Positions 1 through 7,407 of a stretch of 64,000 nt of DNA are shown here, piece by piece. How positions within the stretch are numbered: position 1 is the first letter of the stretch; every line of letters starts with the position of its first letter. The notes below the pieces were generated by a model. That model searched no databases. It had not been told where the DNA came from and saw only the letters and a list, made by a program, of their open reading frames with translations. Source of the DNA: Halovivax gelatinilyticus (lineage in GTDB: Archaea; Halobacteriota; Halobacteria; Halobacteriales; Natrialbaceae). The stretch covers positions 2,679,992 through 2,743,991 of the forward strand of contig NZ_CP101322.1 in NCBI RefSeq assembly GCF_024300625.1, given 5' to 3'. Both the position numbers and the translations under genes were made by a program.

Positions 1-503
1 CAGAACGCGACCGTCGCCCCGAGGATCAGCCAGGGGTCGGTGACGCCCGCGAGAACAGCCGCGCCGAGGATCGTCGCCGCGAGCGTCGTCTGGACGCCCT
101 CGGTGAACTCGTCGGCGGTATCGTAGGCGGTGTAGAGGCCCAGGCGGGTGACCGCCATGCCGACGAAGAGGCCACAGACAAGTCCGATCCCGGCGAGTTC
201 GACGCTCCAGGCCGTCGAATCGATGTCGAAGCCCTCGGCGATGACGACGAACGCCAGGACGGCCGGTGCGATCGCGAACGACGCCACGTCGGCCAGCGAG
301 TCCAGGTGCGGGCCGACGGGCGTTCCGCCGTAGCGTCGCGCGACCACGCCGTCGAGTCCGTCGAGAACCGCTGCCAGCAGGACGATCCGTGCGGCCAGCT
401 GGACGTCGACGAAGGCCAGGACGACGGCGAGAAAGCCGACGACGGCGTTCGCGACCGTGACGACGTCGGCCGCGCCCAGGCGACCGACGAACCGGGGAAG
501 CAT
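1..503 (-). CDS. pssA: CDP-alcohol phosphatidyltransferase, PssA-like (3' end missing)
   Basis: Integral-membrane enzyme that would transfer a phosphatidyl (archaetidyl) group from a CDP-activated lipid to an alcohol such as serine. The ATG is at 503 and the frame stays open to the window edge (167 codons), so the C-terminus is missing. A CDP-alcohol signature is visible at about residues 52-74: LDGLDGVVARRYGG, then PHLDSLADVASFAIAPA. The DSLADVxSFxxAPA form is typical of the archaetidylserine synthase branch. Several hydrophobic segments follow. In Haloferax a PssA homologue works with PssD in lipid modification of archaeosortase substrates; that role is inferred here. Substrate is not settled by the sequence. 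Confidence 0.8.
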   Translation of the reverse strand, partial: MLPRFVGRLGAADVVTVANAVVGFLAVVLAFVDVQLAARIVLLAAVLDGLDGVVARRYGGTPVGPHLDSLADVASFAIAPAVLAFVVIAEGFDIDSTAWSVELAGIGLVCGLFVGMAVTRLGLYTAYDTADEFTEGVQTTLAATILGAAVLAGVTDPWLILGATVAF

Positions 504-646
504 ACTCCTCGATTGGCGGTCGGTCGACCTTACGTGTTTCCGTCTCCGCGCGGGTCCGTGCGACAGCGAACGCGTTCGGTGGTTCGATCGTCGAACCCGG
601 CCCCGGAATCGGGCCGGTTATACGATCTGCGCCCGAAGCCAAGTGT

Positions 647-1096
647 ATGCGACGGCGTGCGTTCCTCGCGACCGGCGGCTCGGCCGGCCTACTCGCCCTA
701 TCCGGCTGTACCGCAGTCGGCGACGCCGCGGACGCGCTCTTCGGCGGTGCGGAGTACGACATCGGGATGAGTCGTAACGCGTTCGATCCCGAACGCTACG
801 AAGCCACCGTCGGCGAGCGCGTCGTCTGGAAGAACACGAGCGAGTCGGTCCACACGATCACGGCCTACGAGAGCTCGATCTTCGACACGGCCGAGTACTT
901 CGCCTCGGGCGGCTACGAGAGCGAACAGGAGGCCAGAGACGCCTGGCACTCGACGGGTGGCGGCGGGTTCGACACCCGCGAAACGTACGCCCACACGTTC
1001 GAAACGCCAGGCGAGTTTCCGTACTGTTGTATCCCACACGAGTTCGACGGTAACGACGACGTTCGGATGGTCGGCACCGTCGTGGTCACCGAGTAG
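647..1096 (+). CDS. Halocyanin/plastocyanin-like copper lipoprotein
   Basis: Small blue-copper-type electron carrier predicted to be lipid-anchored outside the cell. The N-terminus has a twin-arginine start (MRRRAFLATGG) and a lipobox LSGC with the lipid Cys at residue 21. Type-1 copper ligands are all present: His69 in SVHTI, Cys127 or Cys128 and His131 in PYCCIPHE, and Met141 in RMVGTVVV. At 149 residues it holds one cupredoxin domain. A TATA-like TTATACGA lies about 25 bases before the ATG, which fits a leaderless transcript. The electron partner cannot be told. It is convergent with rps3ae. Confidence 0.9.
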   Translation: MRRRAFLATGGSAGLLALSGCTAVGDAADALFGGAEYDIGMSRNAFDPERYEATVGERVVWKNTSESVHTITAYESSIFDTAEYFASGGYESEQEARDAWHSTGGGGFDTRETYAHTFETPGEFPYCCIPHEFDGNDDVRMVGTVVVTE

Positions 1097-1229
1097 CGGA
1101 CTCTGAGCGACGGCTTCTCCGCCAACCCGCTCGTGTCGTCCGATGTGGGCGACGATCGGACCTTCTTATCGATATCCGCAACTCTGTCCGTTTCGACGTA
1201 CCGAAAATGATCGCGTCGCTCGCAGAAAC

Positions 1230-1871
1230 TCAGTCGTCGGCTTCGACGTCCGACTCGTCGACGTCGACGGCCGTCTCCTGTTCTTCGGCCACCTCGTCCG
1301 GGTGGGCTTCGAGCGTCGCCTTCTGGATCTCGACGCGTCGCAGTGGGTAGATTGTCTTCGCCTCACCGTAGATGGCAGAGGAGAGTCGGCCCTGGACGAC
1401 GCTGTCGATGACCTCCTCGAACGTGCGGTCCTCTGCGGCCGACTCGACCATCTCGACCATCGTCTCGCGGATGGCCTTCTCCTGGCTCGCGTCTGCACCC
1501 TTGGTGGTGAACGCGACGGGCTGGATCTGGACGCGGTAGTCGTCGGTCGTCAAGACCGTGACGTACGCCTCGATCTTCGAGGCACCGCGTCGAACCAGCG
1601 ATCGAAGGTAGTCGCGGGTGAGCGAGTGCGCTTCGAACTCCGTGTACGCGGCGTCGCTGCCGACGTCCGTGATGCGGAAGGTGAGCTTCGTGTTGTTCTC
1701 GCTCGCGTTGTTCGTCAACTCGCCGAGCGTCGTTTCGATCGTTCGGTCGAGTACCTGTTCTGGCTCGTCAGCGGGAGTTTCGCCGAGCTCCTGCCGGTCG
1801 AACTGCTCCGGTGCGAGCACGGTGTACCACCGCTTTTCCTGCTTTGCGCGTGAAACTGATCGTTCACTCAT
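1230..1871 (-). CDS. rps3ae: 30S ribosomal protein S3Ae (eS1)
   Basis: Archaeal/eukaryotic small-subunit ribosomal protein eS1. The 213-residue product has the family core: KRWYTVLAPEQFDRQELGET near the N-terminus, then LTFRITDVG, TRDYLRSLVRRGASKIEAYV, and IYPLRRVEIQKATLEAHPDE at the C-terminal end, followed by an acidic haloarchaeal tail. Its ATG overlaps the stop of pcc1 in an ATGA arrangement, so the two are translationally coupled. It is the last gene of a four-gene unit that starts with rps15. Confidence 0.97.
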   Translation of the reverse strand: MSERSVSRAKQEKRWYTVLAPEQFDRQELGETPADEPEQVLDRTIETTLGELTNNASENNTKLTFRITDVGSDAAYTEFEAHSLTRDYLRSLVRRGASKIEAYVTVLTTDDYRVQIQPVAFTTKGADASQEKAIRETMVEMVESAAEDRTFEEVIDSVVQGRLSSAIYGEAKTIYPLRRVEIQKATLEAHPDEVAEEQETAVDVDESDVEADD

Positions 1872-2185
1872 GTTTTATCGTTAGTGTTGTCTGTCGTCTG
1901 GTGGTTCGCATCCGCCGATCGGGCGGATGGGCTCGGTTCGGTTCTCGCCGCGTTCACGATTTGATCGGCAACCTCGAGGTTGACGATCGTGTCGTCGACC
2001 GTCGACTGCAACCCGTTCGTCGAATCGCGTTCGATCGTCGTGAGGACGACTCGGTCCGATCGATCGTCGTCGGTCGGGGCGGTCTCGACGCGCGTCTCCA
2101 TCTCGTCGGTGTTGTCCGGCGCAATCGACGCCGCGACAGTCTCCGGATCGGCGTGGCGCGTCCGAATCTCCGCGCGGGGCGTCAT
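1868..2185 (-). CDS. pcc1: KEOPS complex subunit Pcc1
   Basis: Dimerisation subunit of the KEOPS complex, which makes the t6A modification at position 37 of ANN-decoding tRNAs together with Kae1, Bud32 and Cgi121. The 105-residue protein has the Pcc1 pattern: a first strand with HADPETVAASIAPDN, a central TxIERDS, and a helix NGLQSTVDDTIVNLEVADQ. The C-terminal 25 residues are low-complexity and Asn/Thr/Asp-rich. It overlaps both neighbours by ATGA, placing tRNA modification in the same transcript as two ribosomal proteins. Confidence 0.9.
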   Translation of the reverse strand: MTPRAEIRTRHADPETVAASIAPDNTDEMETRVETAPTDDDRSDRVVLTTIERDSTNGLQSTVDDTIVNLEVADQIVNAARTEPSPSARSADANHQTTDNTNDKT

Positions 2186-3336
2186 CGCGACCCCCGCACG
2201 CGTTCGACGAGCACGTCGACGTCGATCCCGTCACCTTCGATGGTCCCGACGTTGGTTCCTGCATCCCACTGGTGATCGTCGGCGATCGAGCGACACAGCG
2301 GTCCGACCGGTTCTTCGTCCGTCGTGGCGACGGCGACGCGGTCGTCGCCGACGACGCAGACGACCGGCTCCGGCGTAATCGTCGCGGCGGCCAGTTCGGC
2401 CACCGACTCGATCGCCCTCCGTTGTGCGAGCACCGGTGTATCTGCGTGTAGTTTCAACACGAACGCCCCGTCGTGGCGCGCCGTCGACGCGGTATCGAGC
2501 GCGTCGTGGACGGCCAGACCGTGATCGCGCCAGGCCTCGACCGCGGCGTCGAAGACGGCGTGACCGATCGCCAGCGCGATCCCGATTCCGCGGGCCGTCC
2601 GGGCGGTCGCCGACAGGACGTCTGCGGTTCCCCCGAGCGTCTCGAACGGACCCGTCGGGGTTTCGTCCGGGTGGACGACCCGCCCGATCGTCTCTGCAGC
2701 GCGCTGGGTCGCGGTTTCGTGACCGACCGCGTCGATCGCGACCAGCGACGCCAGCGTTCGATCGTCGTCGGCGTCGCCGAGCGCCTCGTCGACGGCGTCG
2801 CGGTCGCCCGACCAGGGCGCGCGAACGAGCGTCGAGTGGACGAGTCCGTCCATCGAATCCGACGTCGGGACGGCGACGCCCGGGTTCGGCTCGAGTCGAC
2901 CCGCTTCGATCGCGATCTCTCGCGACTGGGCGGCCGGTCCGCTCGTCGGGTCGACGCCCGCGGCGATCGCGCCGGCCAGCGCCAGCACGTCGTCGGGCTC
3001 GTCGCCGAGGTCGCGGACGAGATCGGCCGCCTGCAGACCGAGCGGGCCATCGGTCGGATCGAGCGCGTAGATCGGATCGTCGCTCGTCGACTCGACATCG
3101 CCGAGCGGGCCGAGGGCGAGCGTTGCCGAGTCGTCCTCGGGCGAGGTGACTCGGGCCGTACGATCGGGCCGGCTCCCGACGCTCACCTGAAACGGCGTCC
3201 CTCGCGCCTCGAGCGCGCGAGCGAGGACGCCGGCTGCGGCGAGCGCGTCGCCGTCCGGGCGAACGAGGAGTTTGACGAAGCCGGCGCTCTCGATGGCGGC
3301 GGTTGTCGACTCCGTGGGCCGGCCCAGTTGACTCAT
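2182..3336 (-). CDS. DHH/RecJ-like phosphoesterase-family protein, active site degenerate
   Basis: A 384-residue member of the RecJ-like group that haloarchaea carry between rps15 and pcc1. The N-terminal VRPDGDALAAAGVLARAL matches the first DHH motif (a D-x-D pair followed by an Ala-rich helix), and PIYALDPTDGPLG could hold the second. I do not find a clear DHH or HHH triad after it, so nuclease activity is doubtful. The C-terminal half has a DHHA1-like GGTADVLSATARTARGIGIA and a Gly-rich end. It starts one base before the rps15 stop codon ends (abutting TAA/ATG) and overlaps pcc1 by ATGA. A structural or regulatory partner role is inference only. Confidence 0.7.
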   Translation of the reverse strand: MSQLGRPTESTTAAIESAGFVKLLVRPDGDALAAAGVLARALEARGTPFQVSVGSRPDRTARVTSPEDDSATLALGPLGDVESTSDDPIYALDPTDGPLGLQAADLVRDLGDEPDDVLALAGAIAAGVDPTSGPAAQSREIAIEAGRLEPNPGVAVPTSDSMDGLVHSTLVRAPWSGDRDAVDEALGDADDDRTLASLVAIDAVGHETATQRAAETIGRVVHPDETPTGPFETLGGTADVLSATARTARGIGIALAIGHAVFDAAVEAWRDHGLAVHDALDTASTARHDGAFVLKLHADTPVLAQRRAIESVAELAAATITPEPVVCVVGDDRVAVATTDEEPVGPLCRSIADDHQWDAGTNVGTIEGDGIDVDVLVERVRGSR

Positions 3337-3804
3337 TTACTCGTTGATGAGATCGACCGCGACGTCGTAGCTGTAGGTGAACTCGGGATCGATCTTGTCT
3401 CCCCGGTAGTACTCGACGAGCCGGCGGACTTTCGACTCCGTGTTCTGCAGTGAGCGCTTGTTCTGGTGGTCCTGCGGGTTCGCGCGAACGTGTTCGCGAA
3501 GTCGGACCGCACGCTTCATCAGGTTGTGAAGGTCTTCGGGCAGGTCCGGCGCGGCGTCGTGTTCGTCGAGAATCTCCGTCATCGACTTGCCGGTCGCGAG
3601 CGTCACGTCGGGTACGGGCGTGCCGGTCACGCCTTCGTCGCGTAGTTTCATGCCGATCTGGCTGGGTTCGTATCCCTGTTCGGCCAGCTCGACGACGCGG
3701 GCTTCGATATCGTCTGCGTCTACGTCACTCCACTCCGGTGGGTCGTCTGCCGTCGGCTTGTCCGAACCGGACGAGCCGCGACGGCGTGTGTGCATTCGTG
3801 CCAT
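3337..3804 (-). CDS. rps15: 30S ribosomal protein S15
   Basis: Archaeal uS15, 155 residues, in the long form that has an N-terminal extension before the bacterial-like core. Diagnostic stretches are MARMHTRRRGSSGSDKP at the start, QGYEPSQIGMKLRDEGVTG, LPEDLHNLMKRAVRLREH, and NPQDHQNKRSLQNTESKVRR leading to the C-terminus. It is the first gene of the operon rps15 - DHH protein - pcc1 - rps3ae; its stop codon directly abuts the next start. Confidence 0.97.
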   Translation of the reverse strand: MARMHTRRRGSSGSDKPTADDPPEWSDVDADDIEARVVELAEQGYEPSQIGMKLRDEGVTGTPVPDVTLATGKSMTEILDEHDAAPDLPEDLHNLMKRAVRLREHVRANPQDHQNKRSLQNTESKVRRLVEYYRGDKIDPEFTYSYDVAVDLINE

Positions 3805-4025
3805 TGTTCGAGGATTGAGCGCACCGACCGCGTCGTGGTCCGGCCACTGGCCGGGTGCACTTCCGCAATCTCGAGTCGCGCGTCGCGTCGAAGCTCGACA
3901 ACGAGGCGCGACGGGTCAGATTTGCGGCCGTGCGCTTCCCGACGAGTGATTGTGCGGTCGCGGTCAAAAGGGTTTCTAGACGCCCATCGTGTGAGCCGTT
4001 CTCGCTCGCTTCGAGCTTTCGAGAG

Positions 4026-4033
4026 GTTTATCT
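4026..4033 (+). promoter_or_regulatory. TATA-like box upstream of tRNA-Ala
   Basis: The sequence GTTTATCT is centred about 34 bases before the first base of tRNA-Ala, as expected for an archaeal promoter that makes a short 5' leader. It is assigned from position and base composition alone. Confidence 0.4.
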
Positions 4034-4063
4034 ACACCCGTCGGGAAACTACCGATGCGAAGC

Positions 4064-4135
4064 GGGCTCGTAGATCAGCGGTAGATCACTCCCTTGGCAT
4101 GGGAGAGGCCCCGGGTTCAAATCCCGGCGAGTCCA
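4064..4135 (+). tRNA. tRNA-Ala (anticodon GGC)
   Basis: The cloverleaf folds by eye. The acceptor stem is GGGCTCG with CGAGTCC (one G-T pair), the D arm is GATC/GATC around AGCGGTA, and the anticodon stem is CTCCC/GGGAG with loop TTGGCAT, giving anticodon GGC at 4096-4098. The T arm is CCGGG/CCCGG around TTCAAAT, and the discriminator base is A. The 3' CCA is not encoded. No intron is present. Confidence 0.96.
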
Positions 4136-4193
4136 TCAGAGCGAGCGAGTTCGAGCGAGCGTTTGGAGAGAGGCACGGAAAGACGGGTAGATG

Positions 4194-4203
4194 GTCTTAT
4201 ATA
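4194..4203 (+). promoter_or_regulatory. Likely promoter (TATA box) of the frameshifted lipoprotein gene
   Basis: TCTTATATAC is an AT-rich match to an archaeal TATA element in otherwise GC-rich DNA. It lies about 40 bases upstream of the ATG at 4240, so transcription would begin roughly 10-15 bases before the start codon. Confidence 0.4.
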
Positions 4204-4239
4204 CGGAGTCTATTGTACACCTTGGCAGGGTGTAATTAT

Positions 4240-4711
4240 ATGTCTGCTAATACGTCCAGGCGTTGGTTTATTGGTGCCATTTTACTGGGGTTATCCGGCA
4301 TACTCGCTGGGTGTCTCGAAAACGACCCGCCAGCTCGCTGTTCGGGACTCAGCGAGGGAAATATCGATGGTCCAATCAACCACGTCAAGATGCTCACCGG
4401 CGATGAAAAGGTATCACTCGGCACCCTCGTTTCTGCGGACGCGCCCATCAGATCCGAATACGATGCGATCGTCGTGCGTGACCGTGATGGTGGTCTGCTC
4501 GCCGACGTACCGCTGCGGAGAAACCGGGACAAGTCAGCTCGACCCTGATGCGGATCCTGCCCTGGACGAGGGAGAGTTGTACGCAGCGTCACTAGGGCCG
4601 CCACCGCAACACGGGAGCGTGAGCGTCGAAATCGTCGATGATGACGGTACTGTTGTCGAGACGTACACCTACCGGTACAATTGCTATGCGTACGAGGGAG
4701 ACCTTCCCTGA
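4240..4711 (+). pseudogene. Lipoprotein gene of unknown function, interrupted by a +1 frameshift
   Basis: From the ATG at 4240 a lipoprotein signal is read: SANTSRRWFIGAILLGLSG followed by lipobox LAGC. The frame continues sensibly to about 4512 (VVRDRDGGLLADVPL) and then runs to a TGA at 4548. The +1 frame takes over at 4514-4520 (CGETGTSQLDPDADPALDEG) and runs in a coherent, acidic, haloarchaeal style to a TGA at 4711. One extra base near 4510-4525 would explain this. The intact product would be about 156 residues. I do not recognise the family. The region is less GC-rich than its neighbours. A sequencing error or a genuine recoding site cannot be excluded. Confidence 0.6.
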
Positions 4712-5069
4712 ATAGTTTCTATCGCAGTACGACTTTCACGCGCGACGCTGAGGCAGCCCATCGCGATGGATAAATGCTGGTGTTCATTCGCCCATTGACT
4801 GGACGTCAGCGAGGGTGAGCGGACAGCCGCAGGGCCTGTCGAGGTGCGTGTGCTACCCCGTCGAGGTGCGTGTGCTACCCCGTCGAGGTGCGTGTGCGGC
4901 CCCGTCGAGGTGGCGTCGGTCACCGGGTAGTCACGGCGTGGGCAGGGTGGAAACGGGGCGTCGTCCGTATTCATGGGATTTTCCTTCACTTGAGTTAAAA
5001 TATTGAAACCATAGCCACGATGTCGGCCAGTTCCGAAGTAGTCAGCAATAAGTAGATTCAGTTGGACGG
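4712..5069. other. Gene-free stretch with a short tandem repeat
   Basis: No convincing coding frame is seen on either strand in these 358 bases. The stretch contains the 22-bp tandem repeat listed separately. Its right half (4975-5060) is AT-rich and probably carries the promoter of the lipoprotein gene at 5070. Confidence 0.5.
4838..4913. repeat. 22-bp tandem repeat, three copies plus a partial fourth
   Basis: The unit GTCGAGGTGCGTGTGCTACC(CC) occurs at 4838-4859 and 4860-4881 identically. It recurs at 4882-4903 with CTA changed to CGG, and then starts again at 4904. Copies touch with no spacers, so this is not a CRISPR. It lies in a gene-free stretch. Confidence 0.9.
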
Positions 5070-5681
5070 ATGGGTGTGAATCGGAGAACGTATCTTTGTG
5101 TCCTCGGTGCGGGAGCGTTCGGTAGTCTGAGCGGTTGTATCACAGAGTCGGAAGCAGACGATGCGGGTGATGACGCCGAATCCGAACCCGAATTCGCGGA
5201 TCCGGAGATTGCGGACGTAACGCATCCACAGCCGGACGCGATCGATATCGATAACGAACACGTCGGCGGCGACACGTACGACTTCTCCGTCGAAATTCAG
5301 AACAACGGCGAGAGCGGGTCCATCGAATACACGCTCGTGTGGCTGGACGATCAGTCGATGGATCCCTGGGATCCGAACGCGGTGGTGGACGTCACCCACG
5401 ACCGGTACTTCGACGACGGCGAGCGTCGGACCGTCTCTGTTACGGCCGAGGGTCGCGACGAGTTCGGCGGATACGGATTCCGCCTTCAACCGGCCGAAGT
5501 GACAGTCGCGGTGGAAAACGCCGGAGGCGACGGTCGCGTTTCGGTCCTCTTGCAAGAAGGAAGCGTCGTCGTCGACGAGGCGGAACTGGTGGTCGATGCC
5601 GGCCGAACCGAGTCGGTGACCTTCGGCATCGATGAAGACGTAGACTGGACCGAGATCGAATTCGATGTAGACGCGTCGTAA
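5070..5681 (+). CDS. Secreted lipoprotein, haloarchaeal family (paralogue of 10032-10640)
   Basis: The 203-residue product has a Tat-type N-terminus (VNRRTYLCVLGAG) and lipobox LSGC with Cys near residue 23, so it should be anchored on the outer face. An acidic linker (about 25-45) leads to a beta-rich domain with THPQPDAIDIDN, EIQNNGESGSIEYTLVWL, and YFDDGERRTVSVT. The same signatures appear in the lipoprotein at 10032-10640 (THPEPHVIDVE, FFDDGERRSVTVI), so the two are paralogues. The alternation of strands suggests a CARDB-like or Ig-like fold. Function is unknown. Confidence 0.8.
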   Translation: MGVNRRTYLCVLGAGAFGSLSGCITESEADDAGDDAESEPEFADPEIADVTHPQPDAIDIDNEHVGGDTYDFSVEIQNNGESGSIEYTLVWLDDQSMDPWDPNAVVDVTHDRYFDDGERRTVSVTAEGRDEFGGYGFRLQPAEVTVAVENAGGDGRVSVLLQEGSVVVDEAELVVDAGRTESVTFGIDEDVDWTEIEFDVDAS

Positions 5682-5903
5682 CTCGCCCGTTTTCTCGTCT
5701 CGCGTCTCGGGCTTATGGGTCGAACGACGGCGATTAGCTGCGACGTCCGCCCGGCGATCGATCCGTAAATTCCAGCATTCCCATCGCCGCTACGCAGTCC
5801 TGACAGCAGCGTCTCGTCGACTCGGCGTACCGATGGGCGAGCGTCTCCGGCGGTCGGCTCGGAACCCGAACGGTAGTATGGATCACTGACGTATCCTCCG
5901 ATC

Positions 5904-6869
5904 GTGTTCGCCCGTCCGTCCATCTGTGAGGCCGTCACCACCGTCTACGAGACGGAGGCATCGGTCGCGACCGTCTCCCCGATTCAACCCGGGAACAACC
6001 ACGCGTACCACGTGGTTCTCGAAGACGACACCGAACTGCTCTGCAAGGTCGGCACCCGTTTTCCGGAGGCGTTTCCGGCCGAATTGAAGACGGTGGAACG
6101 CGTCCGTCGCGAGACCGACGTCCCCGTCCCGCGAGTTTTCGGGAGCGGGACCGAGCCGCTCGACTACCCGTTTACGGTCTACGAGTACGTACCCGACGTG
6201 GGCGCCGAGTGGACCGGCGACCTGGACCCGACGGTCGCCGCGCAGCTCTGTCGGGAGGCCGGACGGTACCTCCGTGAGATCCACCGTCTCTCGTTCGACT
6301 CGTTCGGCCGAATCGGCCACGAGGGCGACGCGCTTTCCGTGACCGGCCCAATGCCGTACCGGGAGTTGCTCCGACGCTCGCTCGACCGCCAGCTCTCGGA
6401 GCTACGCGAGTCTCCGTTCGCAGCGCGCTGTGACGCGCTCGACGCGCTCGGAACCGAGCTGATCGCGGCGGTGGATCTCGATCGCGTTCGGCCGGCGCTC
6501 GTCCACGGAGACTATCGAATCGACAACCTCCGTCTCGATCCGACGGCCGAACAGGTCACTACTGCCGTGCTCGACTGGGAACTGCCCACGGCGGCCGACC
6601 CCCTCTGGGACGCGGTGATGGCGACGGCGCTGCTCGCTGACGGCTACCGGGTCGACCCCGACGCGAGGCGGTCGCTCCGGCACGCGTTCTGGGAATCCTA
6701 CGGGGGAGGTGCGGACGGAACCTCTCGCCGGCAGTGTTACGAACTACTCGCTCGGATTCGGCTGGCCCGCCACCTCGAACCGGAGATGCGCGGGGAGTCC
6801 GACGACGCCGTGGCCGCTCGGATCGCCGAGCACGAGGCGGCGTTCGACGCGTTGCTCGGTGACCGGTAG
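5904..6869 (+). CDS. APH-family phosphotransferase (aminoglycoside/choline kinase-like)
   Basis: Cytoplasmic small-molecule kinase of the aminoglycoside phosphotransferase fold, 321 residues. An N-lobe Lys48 in LLCKVG fits ATP binding. The catalytic loop is LVHGDYRIDNL at residues 199-209, giving Asp203 and Asn208, and the metal-binding Asp224 lies in VLDWE. DPLWDAVMATALL follows, as in typical APH proteins. The substrate cannot be read from the sequence; most haloarchaeal members are not known to act on antibiotics. It stands alone, with noncoding DNA on both sides. Confidence 0.88.
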   Translation: MFARPSICEAVTTVYETEASVATVSPIQPGNNHAYHVVLEDDTELLCKVGTRFPEAFPAELKTVERVRRETDVPVPRVFGSGTEPLDYPFTVYEYVPDVGAEWTGDLDPTVAAQLCREAGRYLREIHRLSFDSFGRIGHEGDALSVTGPMPYRELLRRSLDRQLSELRESPFAARCDALDALGTELIAAVDLDRVRPALVHGDYRIDNLRLDPTAEQVTTAVLDWELPTAADPLWDAVMATALLADGYRVDPDARRSLRHAFWESYGGGADGTSRRQCYELLARIRLARHLEPEMRGESDDAVAARIAEHEAAFDALLGDR

Positions 6870-7013
6870 CAAACGAGTGATCGCTGCGTCGGTCGGCGAG
6901 TGAATCAGCGACCGACACACCGTTCCCGTCGCCTCATACTATCAATACCAAACTGGCCCCCTCGTGGCGATGGTCGAGAGTTGCGTGACTGGTAGGCGTT
7001 CAACTGTATACGC

Positions 7014-7295
7014 TCACTCTTCGCCCGCGGAGACGGCCTCGCCACCCTCCATCGGCCACTCCAGTTCGATTTCGAGTTCGGCCTCGTCCGCCTCGACTTC
7101 GTATTCGACTTCGAGTTCGAAGCGTTCGGGTATCGTGGCAGCAAAGCCGCGCTCGCCCCCGACTTCGATCCGTCCGGTCTCGACGCCGTCGGCGATCTCC
7201 CGGAGGATCGATGCGCCGTCGGCCCGGCTCATCACGCGCTCTCCTTCGTGTTCTTCGTCGGATGGCCGTTCGGATTCATCTTCTTCGTCGTTCAT
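7014..7295 (-). CDS. Amphi-Trp domain protein
   Basis: Small acidic protein of about 93 residues when started at the ATG at 7295 (MNDEEDESERP); a shorter start at MSRADG is possible. The middle reads SRADGASILREIADGVETG and then a strand-rich C-terminus with FELEVEYEVEADEAELEIEL ending in EW, the alternating acidic/hydrophobic pattern with a terminal Trp that defines the amphi-Trp domain. The domain has no established function. A second copy of the family lies at 23526-23819. Confidence 0.7.
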   Translation of the reverse strand: MNDEEDESERPSDEEHEGERVMSRADGASILREIADGVETGRIEVGGERGFAATIPERFELEVEYEVEADEAELEIELEWPMEGGEAVSAGEE

Positions 7296-7407
7296 GAATC
7301 CAGGTACGACGTCCAACGCGTTAATCCCCGCCTTGCCTCGACAGGGTTCATCTTCGCGCCTCCGTTGCGGGTCACAACTATCCATCTCTTCGTGGAGGGT
7401 CGGTCCG

